Source of the DNA: Cristatella mucedo
Lineage: Eukaryota > Bryozoa > Phylactolaemata > Cristatellidae
Assembly: GCA_009760855.2 (NCBI GenBank)
Contig: WPIO01000044.1
Coordinates: 2,799,393 to 2,863,392 of the forward strand
Direction of reading: 5' to 3'
DNA: 64,000 nucleotides
Under the pieces are notes generated by a model. It did not search any database, had not been told where the DNA came from, and worked only from the letters and a program-made list of their open reading frames with translations. Of this stretch, positions 19,785 to 29,849 are shown in pieces. A program made the translations under genes and the position numbers. Position 1 is the first letter of the stretch. Every line of letters begins with the position of its first letter.

Positions 19785-20261
19785 TACTGCATTTACCAGG
19801 ATTCTCACCGCTGATCTTGTAATGACCATAAGCAAGAGTGTGGACACCACATTCTAAATAGTAGCGCTTGCTTTTAAACGCTTAGAGTGCAAGCTTATCT
19901 TGAATATTCATATATATAACATAATTTTTACTCTGAAACCTAACCTGAGGTAATGCCAACTCTTCATTAATTTCTACACAATCCCTATACTCCTTATATA
20001 TACCCTTTGCTTTCTTTTCGGAAAATTCGATTCTAAAACTTCCTTTTAGTAGTTTCTTTCTTCCATTTATTCATGTAATACAACTTCGGCTTTAGAAAAA
20101 GACATTCATGTACAACAACATACTTAAAATAAGTAGGAATGCCATCTTTATACTGATCAGCAACTTCGTCCTTCAACTTGCCGAAAGTCTTCTTATTACT
20201 ACTGATAATAACAGCTACTTTAAAAGTGTTTCATATAGAAGAGTGTAAAGGATGAAATGTC
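19785..20261 (-). pseudogene. polB: Family B DNA polymerase, C-terminal piece (Polinton-type)
   Basis: Minus-strand pieces from about 20240: NKKTFGKLKDEVADQYKDG and CLFLKPKLYYMNKW in one frame, then after a shift RIEFSEKKAKGIYKEYRDCV, YVIYMNIQDKLAL and KRYYLECGVHTLAYGHYKI. The last motif matches the conserved end of protein-primed DNA polymerases of this group ('..KRy......tLAyGHyki'). It lies downstream of the middle piece (22893-21545) in the same orientation; LINE A (20262-21540) is inserted between them. A stop shortly after the YGHYKI motif would be the natural end of the gene. Confidence 0.65.
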
Positions 20262-21540
20262 AAGTCCAACTGATGAGGCTACTAAATGGTTGACGTCATA
20301 TTTCAGTGGGAGACTCCGGAGTATTGATGTAACCGTAAAAGGTCATCTAAGGCACCTCTAAAATATGGGGTACCTCAGGGGTCCGAGCTAGGTCTGGTTC
20401 TTTTTGCGGTTTATACTCTCCCTCTTGCCGATGTGATTGCCAAGCACAATCTGGGCTTTCACTTCTATGCGGATGACAGTTGTACCTTTGCTTTGATCTC
20501 TCCCCAGCCTTGGAGCACATCGAATTCTCTCAACACCCTTGCTGCATGTATTGATGACATCCGCACATGGATGACAGCCAATTTTCTTAAACTAAACGAT
20601 GATAAAACTAACATACTAATTATGGGCAAACCAAGTGGGATTCAGAAATTGAAGAGGCTACAAAATTGGCTCTGCCAGCATCCTGTTGAATCTGCACGAA
20701 ATCTAGGTGTTATATTCCAAAGTGATCTCTCGTTAGACAACCGTATCAGCTCCACAGTCAAGCCTGCCTACTTTCATCTTCATAACATTGCTAAAATTCG
20801 GGCTTGTTTAGATAGGGATACCACATCTAAGTTGGTCCATGCATTTGTGTCATCCCGTCTTGACTTCTGTAACTCACTGCTTGCTGGCCTACTGGCATGT
20901 GCAATCAGGCGATTACAGCCGGTGCAACATGTTGCAGCTAGGCTTGTCTGTTGCGAGCGTCGCAGTTGCCACATCACACCACTTCTAGGACGACCTGCAC
21001 TGGCTACAAGTCAAGCAACGGATTGACTTCAAGGTTTTTTCGCTCACTTTTAGGTCCATCCATTTTTTGGCTCCAGCCTACATATCAGATCTACTCCTCC
21101 ACCAGGCCAAGCATCGTACCAGCCACTTTTCGAAATCTAACAGTTTATCGATACCTCGTGCAAACCTCAAATCCTTTTGAGACCGTGCATTTAGTTTCTA
21201 TGCTCCAAAAGTCTGGAACTCACTCCCGACTTGCGTCACAGCATCCCCTGACTTGACCGCATTTAAAATGAACTTTAAAACGTACCTATTTAGGACAGCA
21301 TTTAGTGGGTCCCTGTGATTCGTCCTTTATATGCTGTGGCGTGCTGACACTGTGCATGCTGACACTAACCACACTTGCATGCTGATCTGTGCATGTCACC
21401 CCTAACCATGTTATTCATGTTGTTTATCAACCATGATACCAGTCACCATTAGATCGCTTTTCCTTTGCAGCAAAGTAAAGCGCCTAGAAAGAGATTGAGT
21501 TATATGAGGGAGCTTTATCAAGTGTATCAATATTATTAGT
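20262..21540 (+). mobile_element. LINE family A, RT to 3' end (inside polB)
   Basis: Sense-strand LINE A copy. It starts around the TYLSGRLRS-like region and has a 197-codon frame (20433-21026) with FHFYADDSC..., in which the box after YADD is shifted, and [20 protein letters not shown]. The C-terminal part continues in other frames, followed by the 3' UTR (GTGCATGTCACCCCTAACC) and a hairpin with an AT-rich tail near 21530. It separates the middle and C-terminal polymerase pieces. Confidence 0.9.
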
Positions 21541-21544
21541 ATTA

Positions 21545-22893
21545 TCGAAATCTGTATGCAAATTTTCAGTAAATATGTGCATTAGTAATACATCTGTATT
21601 ACTATAAGCAAGTCTTACATTCTCCGTATAACGTTTTTTTATTACTTCGTGCTAAAACTTTCGCATATGTTTCTTTAAAATATCTTATATCGCAAACCCA
21701 ATTTAGATTGGCTTATTCAGTTTAACTCTAGACTTACTAGTTTCCACAGCTACTAGATCCTTATTAAATATCCCAAAATCAACTTATCTAGGGCTCTTTT
21801 TTTCTATGAGCTTATTATTACTAACTTTCGTAAATAACTCCACATTAGTCCTACCCCTAACATTCTCAATAGTCTTATCAAAGAATGAATTGTTTAGTAG
21901 GTTAAAGAAACCCTGTTCCCAGTCATTATTAAAAGCATTCCTAAAATTACTGTTGTACTCAAAACAAGGTCTCAACTAATTCTCTTGATCAAAGCTCATT
22001 ACCCTATGAATTTGTTTTAGCACATAACCCTGATTCGATAAAAACTGGATATCGATAGTGAATTATGTATTTCTTATTTGGAAGTGAATATAAAACAAAT
22101 TTCTCAGATAAATCATCTTCTCTTCTGAAATTCCTCAGATACTCGGAACGTTCTTCCTTCTAAATGTCTTCTTTAAGGCAGTAGTGGATAACCAGGAAAT
22201 CTGTCTTGTTTATTAGCAGGATATTCAACATCAATTTCTAAGAACATGCTCTTTAAAAAGTTATACATTTCTTGATTACATTTGACAATTTTCCCTCTGT
22301 CAACACTTTAAAGCTCGATGTTGGAAGACATCTAGTCATAGCTTGACTATAAAAAGCAGTGGCATCAAAATACAATCATCGTGACCTTTCCTTATTAGGA
22401 TCATAATCAGAGCAAAATCATTATTAGCTTTGACATGTCTTTCTGAAACTTGAGTCATTCGTCCTATAATACCCACATTAAAAAACTAATACACTTCAAC
22501 ATTAGTCAGTAACTCGAGAGTTTTACAATCGTGCTGAAAGATAGCCACCGAAGTCACACTCGGTATAGTTAGAAAATGAGCAGAATCGAAAGCATAATCA
22601 GAATTGATTAAATTTTTTAAGTCTTTCAAAGAATCAGCAAGGAGCAAAACATCTAACTTTAAGTATCTATCGTGATATTCACCAAGATTCTTTATCTTTA
22701 GGAATTTCTCTGTGCATGTCTAAATGCCTTATGCTTTCTCCTCTTCCGCAATAAGCTGCGAACCTAATGTATAAAAAACTCTTAAAGACCAATCTAATAT
22801 TAAACAGCTTGGCAAGCTTCAGAATATAATTAAAATCAAGAGAATTAGCTGGAACATTAGTATCACGATACAGTTTTTTATCTTTGACCATGA
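21545..22893 (-). pseudogene. polB: Family B DNA polymerase, middle piece with palm domain (Polinton-type)
   Basis: This is the most recognisable polymerase piece. In minus-strand order: EYHDRYLKLDVLLLAD (about 22683-22630), DYAFDSAHFLTIPSVTS and LELLTNVEVY (22610-22490), RMTQVSERHVKANN, the KTIENVRGRTNVEL block (about 21885-21841) and, near 21606-21592, YSNTDV. These correspond to the conserved blocks 'eYHdlYLk.DvLLLad', 'd..hy.t.pg', 'elLtD.dm..f...girGG..q.s.ry..aNn' and 'f.GKtmEnvRkr.di.l' of protein-primed polymerases of Polintons and relatives. The catalytic 'Y.DTDS' box has lost its first Asp, and many stops and shifts are present. The 22903-22679 frame upstream (TNVPANSLDFNYILKLAKLF) is not assigned. 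Confidence 0.8.
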
Positions 22894-22894
22894 A

Positions 22895-24610
22895 TGAGAA
22901 CATGCATAACCAACATCATTAATATGTCATTAGCCTCAGGTCAGGTCCCAGCACCTTTCAAAAAAGCTGTAGTCAGGCCACTTCTCAAGAAAGCTACACT
23001 AGACCAAGAGAACTTAAGCAACTACCGCCCAGTCTCCCTTCTACCATTCCTATCAAAGACACTGGAACGGGTCGTGGCAGACCAGCTGAACTCGTATATC
23101 GAAACCTCACACCTTGCTAGTAAGTTCCAGTCTGGCTTTAGAGCTAATCACTCCACAGAGTCAGCATTGCTTCGGGTATACAACGACCTACTTAGGAATG
23201 CAGACATGGGTAGAGTGTCTCTTCTTGTTTTGCTCGATCTTTCGGCAGCTTTTGATACCATCGATCACAAAGTACTTCTAGAGCGCCTCTCATCTCGCCT
23301 GGGCATCACTGGCACTGCTCTGCAGTGGTTCAGGTTTTATCTCAGTGGGAGACTCCAGAGTGTTGACGTGAATGGACAAAGATCATCTGAAGTACCTCTA
23401 AAATATGGAGTACCTCAGGGCTCTGTGCTAGGTCCGGTCCTTTTCACCGTTTATACTCTCCCTCTTGCTGATGTGATTGCCAAGCACAATCTAGGCTTTC
23501 ACTTCTATGCGGATGACACTCAGTTGTACCTTTGCTTTGATCCCTCCCAGCCTTCGAGCACCTCAAATTCTCTCAACTCACTTGCTGCATGCATTGATGA
23601 CATCCGATCATGGATGGCAGCAAATTTTCTAAAACTAAACGATGATAAAACTAACTTACTAGTTATGGGCAAACCTAGTGTTATTCAGAAATTGGAAAGG
23701 CTGACTTTCAAAATTGGCTCTGCCAGCATATCTCCAGTTGCATCAGCTCGAAATCTAGGTGTCATATTCCAAAGCGACCTCTCGTTAGACGACCACATCA
23801 GCTCCACAGTCAAATCAGCCTATTTTCAGCTTCATAACATTGCTAAAATTAGGGCTTGTTTAGATAAGGATACCACGTCCAAGTTGGTCCATGCATTCGT
23901 GACATCTCGTCTCGACTTCTGCAACTCACTGCTTACTGGCCTACCAGCATGTGCGATCAGGCGATTGCAGCTGGTGCAAAACTCTGCAGCTACGCTTGTC
24001 TGTCGTGAGCGTCGCAGTTGCCACATTACTCCACTTCTCGCCGACCTGCACTGGTTACCGGTCAAGCAACGGATTGACTTCAAGGTTTTGTCGCTCACTT
24101 TTAGGTCTCTTCATTCTATGGCTCCAGCCTATCTTTCAGAGATACTACCCCATCAGGCAAAGCATCGTACCACTCGCTTTTCGGAATCCAACAGTCTAGA
24201 AATACCTCGTACAAACCTTAAATCCTTTGGAGACCGTGCATTTAGCTCGTATGCTCCCACAGCCTGGAACTCCCTCCCGACCTGCATCAGAACATCCCCT
24301 GACCTGACCACATTTAAAAGAAACTTAAAAACATACCTATTTAGGACAGCATTTAGTGGGTCCTTGTGATTCGTCCTCGATGTGCTTATGCGTGCTGACA
24401 CTGTTCATGCTGCCACTAACCACATTTGCATGCTGACCCAGTGCATGTAACCCCTAACCATGTTATTCATTTTGTTTGTTTTTCAAGCATGATTTTACTT
24501 ACTATTCTATTGCGTATCACTTTGCAGCAAATGTAAAGCGCCTAGAAAGAGATTAAGTTCTCTGAGGGCGCTTTATCAAGTGCAATATTATTATTACTAT
24601 TATTATTATT
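22895..24610 (+). mobile_element. LINE family A, best-preserved copy (right arm of inverted pair)
   Basis: A 5'-truncated L2/CR1-like LINE in sense orientation with one uninterrupted frame of 491 codons to 24369. It covers most of the reverse transcriptase: [20 protein letters not shown] (fingers), [47 protein letters not shown] (catalytic YADD) and the C-terminal domain ending [10 protein letters not shown]. The 3' UTR, hairpin (AGCGCC...GGGCGCT, 24536-24572) and an ATT microsatellite tail follow. The truncation point is CATGCATAACCAACATC at about 22899. The endonuclease is absent, so it is not autonomous. The copy at 6534-8345 is nearly identical and inverted. Confidence 0.95.
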
Positions 24611-24611
24611 A

Positions 24612-24861
24612 TATCGCTCTAACGAAGAATGCTTTATATTATAAGATGACCAATAATGAAAGCACTTTCATTTACATTGCCATTACATCAGATTTTTATG
24701 AAAGTGGTTCATTATTTATGGCATTAAATAAAACTTTTAATACTGCTGAAGTTGCCAATAATATCACATTTACGTTGGACGGTGATGGCAAGTTTATCGT
24801 GCAATTAAAGGGAGACCATATAGTATTTCTAGAGTCGAAAGTGTTGGGTGGTAGAACTTAA
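24612..24861 (+). pseudogene. Unassigned small ORF in the Polinton island
   Basis: After the LINE tail, a frame starting MTNNESTFIYIAITSDFYES at about 24646 runs to 24861. It alternates polar and hydrophobic residues as in a beta-rich protein, with FTLDGDGKFIVQLKGDHIVF. No family is recognised. The start is the ATG after the LINE insertion and may not be the original one. Confidence 0.35.
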
Positions 24862-25073
24862 TCTATTAGTGATACTCTTTCCAAATTGTAAGGATCCTAC
24901 GATCCTGCCACGGTAGAAGGATACGCTACGTAGAAACTGTGAAGGTGATGTATTTTTCTGGAGCATACGTAGCATAGAACATGATGAAAATACCAGCTAA
25001 TGAAGATGTACATGAAGTTAGAGAACATTTCACTTTGTTACATACGAGTAATAATTATTAAAATGAAAAAGGA

Positions 25074-25286
25074 GTGCAAAGCCTGTTTAATCATGGATTT
25101 AGCGGATATAATTCATTGTATAAAGTAGACATGCACATTGACAAATCATCATTTATAGATCTTACTTTTAATCCGCTCGAAGAAATAAAAAGTTATAGAT
25201 TTAGTTCAACGAATCAGTATAGAAAAACCATTGCTAAAATTGGAAAAACTGCTGTCACTATTGACATTAGATACAGATTAATATAG
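25074..25286 (+). pseudogene. Unassigned small ORF in the Polinton island
   Basis: A 70-codon frame with KVDMHIDKSSFIDLTFNPLE and a basic C-terminal half containing YRKTIAKIGKTAVTIDIRYRL. It could be the C-terminal part of a larger broken gene beginning near 24860. The family is not recognised. Confidence 0.35.
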
Positions 25287-25294
25287 AGAACAAG

Positions 25295-25501
25295 ATGGGT
25301 GTTACTAGAGTACGCGGAGGTAATCGAAAACCATTAGTTGGGGCTGGAGCTGTTGACACGTTACTTAGTGCAGATAAAAAAGTAGTTGAATTTAGTAAAG
25401 AATATGGTAAAGATATCGTTACTGGAATAAAAACAGCTGAGGACGCCAGTATTGAAATTGCTATCAAAGGTAATAAAATAAAGATGCGTTTAGTGCAATA
25501 G
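25295..25501 (+). CDS. Unassigned small basic ORF in the Polinton island
   Basis: A 68-codon frame starting 9 bp after the previous stop, MGVTRVRGGNRKPLVGAGAV, with a middle segment KKVVEFSKEYGKDIVTGIKT. The tight spacing and intact start suggest a compact gene cluster of viral or Polinton style. No function is recognised. The antisense LINE A fragment begins about 10 bp after its stop. Confidence 0.35.
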   Translation: MGVTRVRGGNRKPLVGAGAVDTLLSADKKVVEFSKEYGKDIVTGIKTAEDASIEIAIKGNKIKMRLVQ

Positions 25502-25509
25502 AAACTAAA

Positions 25510-26345
25510 AACAGGCTGGAGACATGCCGATAGGCCAGCAAGCAGTGAGTTACAGAAGTTAAGACGGGATGTCACAAATGCATGGAATAACTTAGGACTG
25601 ATATCCTTATCTAAAAAAAGCCCGAATTTTAGCAATGTAGATGTGGTATGCTTGTCTAAATAAGCCCGAATTTTAGCAATGCTATGTAGCTGAAAGTAGG
25701 TGGGCTTGGCCGTGGAGCTGATGTAATCGTCTAATGAAAGGTCACTCTGAAACATGACACCTAGATTTTGTGCAGATTCAACAGGAGATATGCTGGCAGA
25801 GCCAATTTTGAGCATCAGCCTTTTCAATTTCTGAATCACACTGGGTTTGTCCATAACTAGTAAGTTAGTTTTATCATCGTTTAATTTAAGAAAGTTTGCT
25901 GCCATCAATGTGTGCCTGCCATCAATGCATGCAGCAAGGTAGTTGAAAGAATTCAACGTGCTAGAGGGGCTGGGAGGGATCAAAGAAAAGGTACAAGTGA
26001 GTGTCATCTGCACAGAATTGAAAGCCTAATTGTGCTTGGTAATCACATCGGTAAGAGAAATAGTATAAAACATTAAAAGAAAAAGACCAAGCACAGATCC
26101 CTGAGGTGCCCCATATTTCAGAGGCTCCTTGGATGATTTTAGTCCATCCACATCAATACTCTGGAGTATCCCACTGAGATAGAACCTGAACCATTGCAAT
26201 GCAGTGCCATTGATGCCCTTGCGAGAAGAGAGGCACCCAAGAAGGACTTAATGATCGATAGTAGCAAAAGCTGAGGAAGTATCGAGCAAAACAAGCAAAG
26301 AGACTAATCTAATCTAAGTCTGTATTCCTAAGTAGGTCCTTATAA
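25510..26345 (-). mobile_element. LINE family A, internal RT fragment
   Basis: Antisense RT segment without its 3' end. It contains a tandem duplication of about 50-60 bp (around 25575-25680), so that the AKIRA.LDK.TTSKL region is present twice. It covers the [18 protein letters not shown] and CTFSLIPPSPS regions and runs on to the palm region. Frameshifts are present. Confidence 0.85.
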
Positions 26346-27055
26346 ACTAGCGAGGTCTACTAAGCGCAAGCTTGATAAAGCATACAAAAGATCAGGACTG
26401 ACTGTCCATCGACAGGCATACGAGGACTACTGTAGGTCGTACCAATCGATCCTTGCAAAGGCCAAATCTAGCTTCTATAAATACATTGTTGAATCACAGA
26501 TACACAATCCAAAAATGCTGATGTCGACGATCAACCATCTCCTCCATCGCTCCCAGGCTAGCTTCTTACCTGATGGTCCCTGTGTTGATCTAGCTGATCG
26601 CTTCTCTAGCTTCTTTGTCCAGAAGACAAGATCAGGGAGTCTATCACTGCGACGGCAGCATTCCCCCTAGAATGATGTCACTCGATTCCTTGCAGCACCT
26701 CAATGTGTGCCTTCAAGCAGGTCACTAGTGGTCTCGTCCTGAAGTTCATATCCCAATCAAAGAAGACAACAAGTCATTTGTACCCTATCCCCACTGTCTT
26801 GTTCCTACGTTGCATTGATCTGCTGCTGCCAGGCATAGCTAACATCATCAATATGTCATTAGCCTCAGATCATGTCCCAGCACCTTGCAGAAAAGCTGTA
26901 GCCCGGCCACTTCTCAAGAAAGCGACACTAAACCAAGAGAACTTAAGCGACTACCGCCCAGTCTCCCTTCCACCATTCCTATCAAGGACACTGGAGCCAG
27001 TCGTGGCAGACCGGCTGAATGATGACTCATATATTGAAAATTCAAACCTTGCTGG

Positions 27056-27330
27056 TGTTGTGTGCGCCTGCGACTTCTGCTGATGTAATTAGCAAAGTGC
27101 CTTGACGGTAATGTACATGCCTTACCTGTAGCCAATAGTTAAGCCGTTTAAGCAGCTCAGGGACTGGCTGCTAATGGAGATTACATTTCGTGTGGTCTGC
27201 TGCGATTGTTTGGGTCCCATATATGGGACCGTTGAAAGTAATAAAAGAGAGTCTCGTTTACTGCACACGTGCGCCTGCTGTGTCTGAGTCAGACTCCCAC
27301 TAGAACAGCTGCTGCTGGAGACAAACAACA
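27056..27330. mobile_element. Solo LTR Z inside LINE A
   Basis: A 275-bp block with inverted ends TGTTG...CAACA interrupts the LINE A sequence between TTGCTGG and CTAGTAAATT. The uninterrupted copy at 23110-23130 reads TTGCTAGTAAGTT, so CTGG/CTAG is the probable duplicated target. Inside are an AATAAAAG signal and CATATATGGG. No internal retrotransposon sequence is present, so this is a solo LTR left by LTR-LTR recombination. Confidence 0.75.
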
Positions 27331-27665
27331 CTAGTAAATTCCGGTCTGGCTGTGGAGCTAATCATTCCACAGAGTCAGCATTGCTTCGGGTGTACAACGA
27401 TCTACTAAGGAATGCAGACACAGGTAGAGTTTATGTGCTTGTTTTGTGCGATCCTCTGGCAGCTTTTGATACTATCGATCACCATGTCCTTCCCTTCGCG
27501 CCTCTCGTCTCGCCTGGGCATCACTGGCACTGCTCTGCAATGGTTCAGGTCCTATCTCAGTGGGAGACTCCAGGGTATTGACACGAATGAACAAAGATCG
27601 TCTGAGGTACCTCTGAAATATGGGGTATCTCAGGGCTCCTTGCTAGGTCCGGTTCTTTTAACGGT

Positions 27666-27738
27666 TAATAATAATAATACACTTGATAAAGCCCACTCAG
27701 AGAACTCAATCTTTTTCTAGACGCTTTACATTTGGTGA
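27666..27738 (-). mobile_element. Very short LINE A 3' tail inserted in LINE A
   Basis: Only about 73 bp: tail AATAATAATAATACACTTG, hairpin region and TTTACATTTGG in antisense. It separates AACGGTT from the expected ACTCTCCCTCTTGCCGATG continuation of the host LINE. This is an extremely 5'-truncated retrotransposition event. Confidence 0.75.
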
Positions 27739-28385
27739 TTAAAGTTCTCCCTCTTGCCGATGTGATTGCCAAGCACAATGTAGGCCTTTACTTCTATGCG
27801 GATGACACTCGGTTGTACCTTTGCTTTGATTCCTCCCAGCCTTCGAGCACCTCGAATTCTCTCAACTCCCTTGCTGCATGTATTGATGACATCCACACAT
27901 GGATGGCAGCAAATTTTCTTAAATTAAATTATGATAAAACCAATTACTAGTTATGGGCAAATCAAATTTGATTCAGGAATTGGAAAGGCTAACGCTCAAA
28001 ATTGGCTCTGCCAGCATATCTCCCATTAAATCTGCACGAAATCTAGGTGTCATGTTCCAAAGTGACCTTACGCTAGACGACCACATCAACTCCACAATCA
28101 AATCTGCCTACTTTTACATGACATTGCTAAAATTCGGGCTTGTTTAGATAAGGATACAACATCTAAGTTGGTCTATGCATTTGTGACATTCCGTCTTGAC
28201 TTCTGAAACTCACTGCTTGCTGGCCTACCGGCATGGGCAATCAAGTGCTTACAGTTGGTGCCATACTCTGCAGCTAGGCTTGTGAACTTCGCAGTTGCCA
28301 CATCACATCATTTCCCGCCGACCTGCACTGGCTACCAGTCAAGGAACGGATCGACTTCAAGGTTTTGTCGCTCACTTTTAGGTCC

Positions 28386-28580
28386 CTGATATGTAATGTA
28401 ATGTATCTCCGTCTGTAACTCCACAAAGTTATAAAGACTATGTGGGTGTTACGCCGGAGAGTTTTGCATAGAACACTCACAACGTAAGCGGCTTTCGGTA
28501 CACATTCGGTAGCTAACAGACTTCGTCTCACGCAAGAAAGAGAAAGTGGGAAGCATAGCAGAGTCAGGAGAGCAGTTGAG
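28386..28580 (-). mobile_element. LINE family B 3' end inserted in LINE A
   Basis: It starts with the GTAATGTAATGTAT tail, followed by antisense 3' UTR (ACTCCACAAAGT.ATAAAGAC.GTGTGGGTGTTAC). It sits between LINE A TTTAGGTCCC and GGTTCATTCTTTGGCTCC, which are contiguous in other copies. Confidence 0.75.
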
Positions 28581-29065
28581 GTTCATTCTTTGGCTCCAGC
28601 ATGCCTATCAGATCTACTCCTCCACCTGACCAAGCATCGTACCACCTGATTTTCGGAAACCAACTGTTTACCTCATGCAAACCTCAAATCCTTTGGAGAC
28701 CGTGCATTTAGTTAGTTTGCTCCCAAAGCGTGGAAATCAGCCCCCCCCCCGACTTTCGTCACGACATCCTGTGACTTGAACACATCTAAATAAAAATAAA
28801 AAACGCACCAAATTATGACAGCATTTAGTGGGTCCCTGTGATTCGTCCTTTATATGCTTATACGTGCTGACACTGTTGCATGCTACTACTAACCGCACTT
28901 GCACGCTGACCCTGTGCATGTCACCCCTAATCATGTTATTCATGTTCTTAATCAAGCACGATACCACTCACCATTCAATCCTGTTTCCTTTGCAGAAATT
29001 GTAAAGCACCCAGATTGAGTTCTCTGAGGGTGCTTCATAAAGTATGTTATTGTTATTATTATAAA
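28581..29065 (+). mobile_element. LINE family A, 3' end (continuation of 26346-28385)
   Basis: C-terminal RT codons, 3' UTR (ATGCTTATACGTGCTGACAC) and the hairpin with an impure ATT tail to about 29065. A run of ten C at 28741-28750 lies in the degraded coding part. Confidence 0.85.
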
Positions 29066-29070
29066 TGTGA

Positions 29071-29310
29071 AGCAATGCTGACTCTGTGGAACGAATAGCT
29101 CTAAAACCAGACTGGAGCTTACCAGCAAATTTTGAAATTTCAATGTAAGAGTTCAGCTGGTCTGCCACGAATCGTTCCAACGTTTTGATAGGAACGGTAG
29201 AACAGAGACTGGGCGAAAGTTTGCTAAAGTTCTGTCGGTCTAGTGTGACTTTCTTGAGTAGTGGCCTGACTACAGCCTTTTTGAAAGGTGCTGGGACACG
29301 TCCTCAGGCA
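29071..29310 (-). mobile_element. LINE family A, internal RT fragment
   Basis: Antisense piece covering the [24 protein letters not shown] and LLKK..., [14 protein letters not shown] regions. It directly abuts the tail of the previous copy. Confidence 0.8.
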
Positions 29311-29579
29311 AATGAGTTGCAATGACTCATTAACAGCAGCACCATAAACTCTTCTGAGCGATAAATAACTCTGGGCCATCAACTAGCCATAATTGGAATA
29401 AAAGGCAATAGATGCTGTTGACCAATAACTACGAATATAATAAATCAGCTACATTCACCCTGATCTCTAGATCACAAATTAAACAGGCCAGCAACAAAAA
29501 CAAAGCAGAACATCAAAGCAAGCCTACCTACACAAAGAATAAAGCTGGGCACAGCATTATGTGGTTGTAGTTCGTGTGT

Positions 29580-29849
29580 ATGTATGTATTGTATGCCGGC
29601 TCCTCTGGTGAGCCTGTGATGTGGCATGGGCACAGGCCGGTAATCCGCTGGTGGCCAGATGGTGGATTCACCATCTGGGTCGGCTGGTGCACAGTTGTGG
29701 TCGATGAATAATCGGAGTCGACCAGGGGACTGGGACAGTCGTGTGAGAGTAGGGGCCGAGGGGAGCCGTGTGCTCTTGGGCTCCGTGCATTGGGAATAAA
29801 CTGTCGGTGTTGGGCATCGGCTGGCTCTCTGTTGTGCGACCAAACCAAA
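29580..29849 (+). mobile_element. LTR-like repeat Y, copy 2
   Basis: Similar to 2605-3015 (see there), with GATGTGGCATGGGCACAGGC, GGTGGATTCACC and an AATAAACTGTCGGTGTTGGG end at about 29795. It is inserted beside a LINE B fragment. Confidence 0.5.

Larger units (their letters stand above)
26346..28385 (+). mobile_element. LINE family A, linker to RT, with two nested insertions
   Basis: Sense LINE A. It has the linker region (RSTKRKLDKAYKRSGLTVHR; DYCRSYQSILAKAKSSFYKY), RT N-terminus (26703-27055), a solo LTR at 27056-27330, RT palm (27331-27665), a very short antisense LINE A tail (27666-27738), then YADDTRLYLCFDSSQPSSTS and downstream segments to about 28385, where an antisense LINE B 3' end interrupts it. 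Stops and shifts are frequent. Confidence 0.88.

Noticed and set aside
5497-25501. Intact endogenous virus
   Set aside because: Polymerase, protease and CxxC genes all carry stops, shifts or lost active-site residues, and the expected integrase, ATPase and terminal repeats are not seen.
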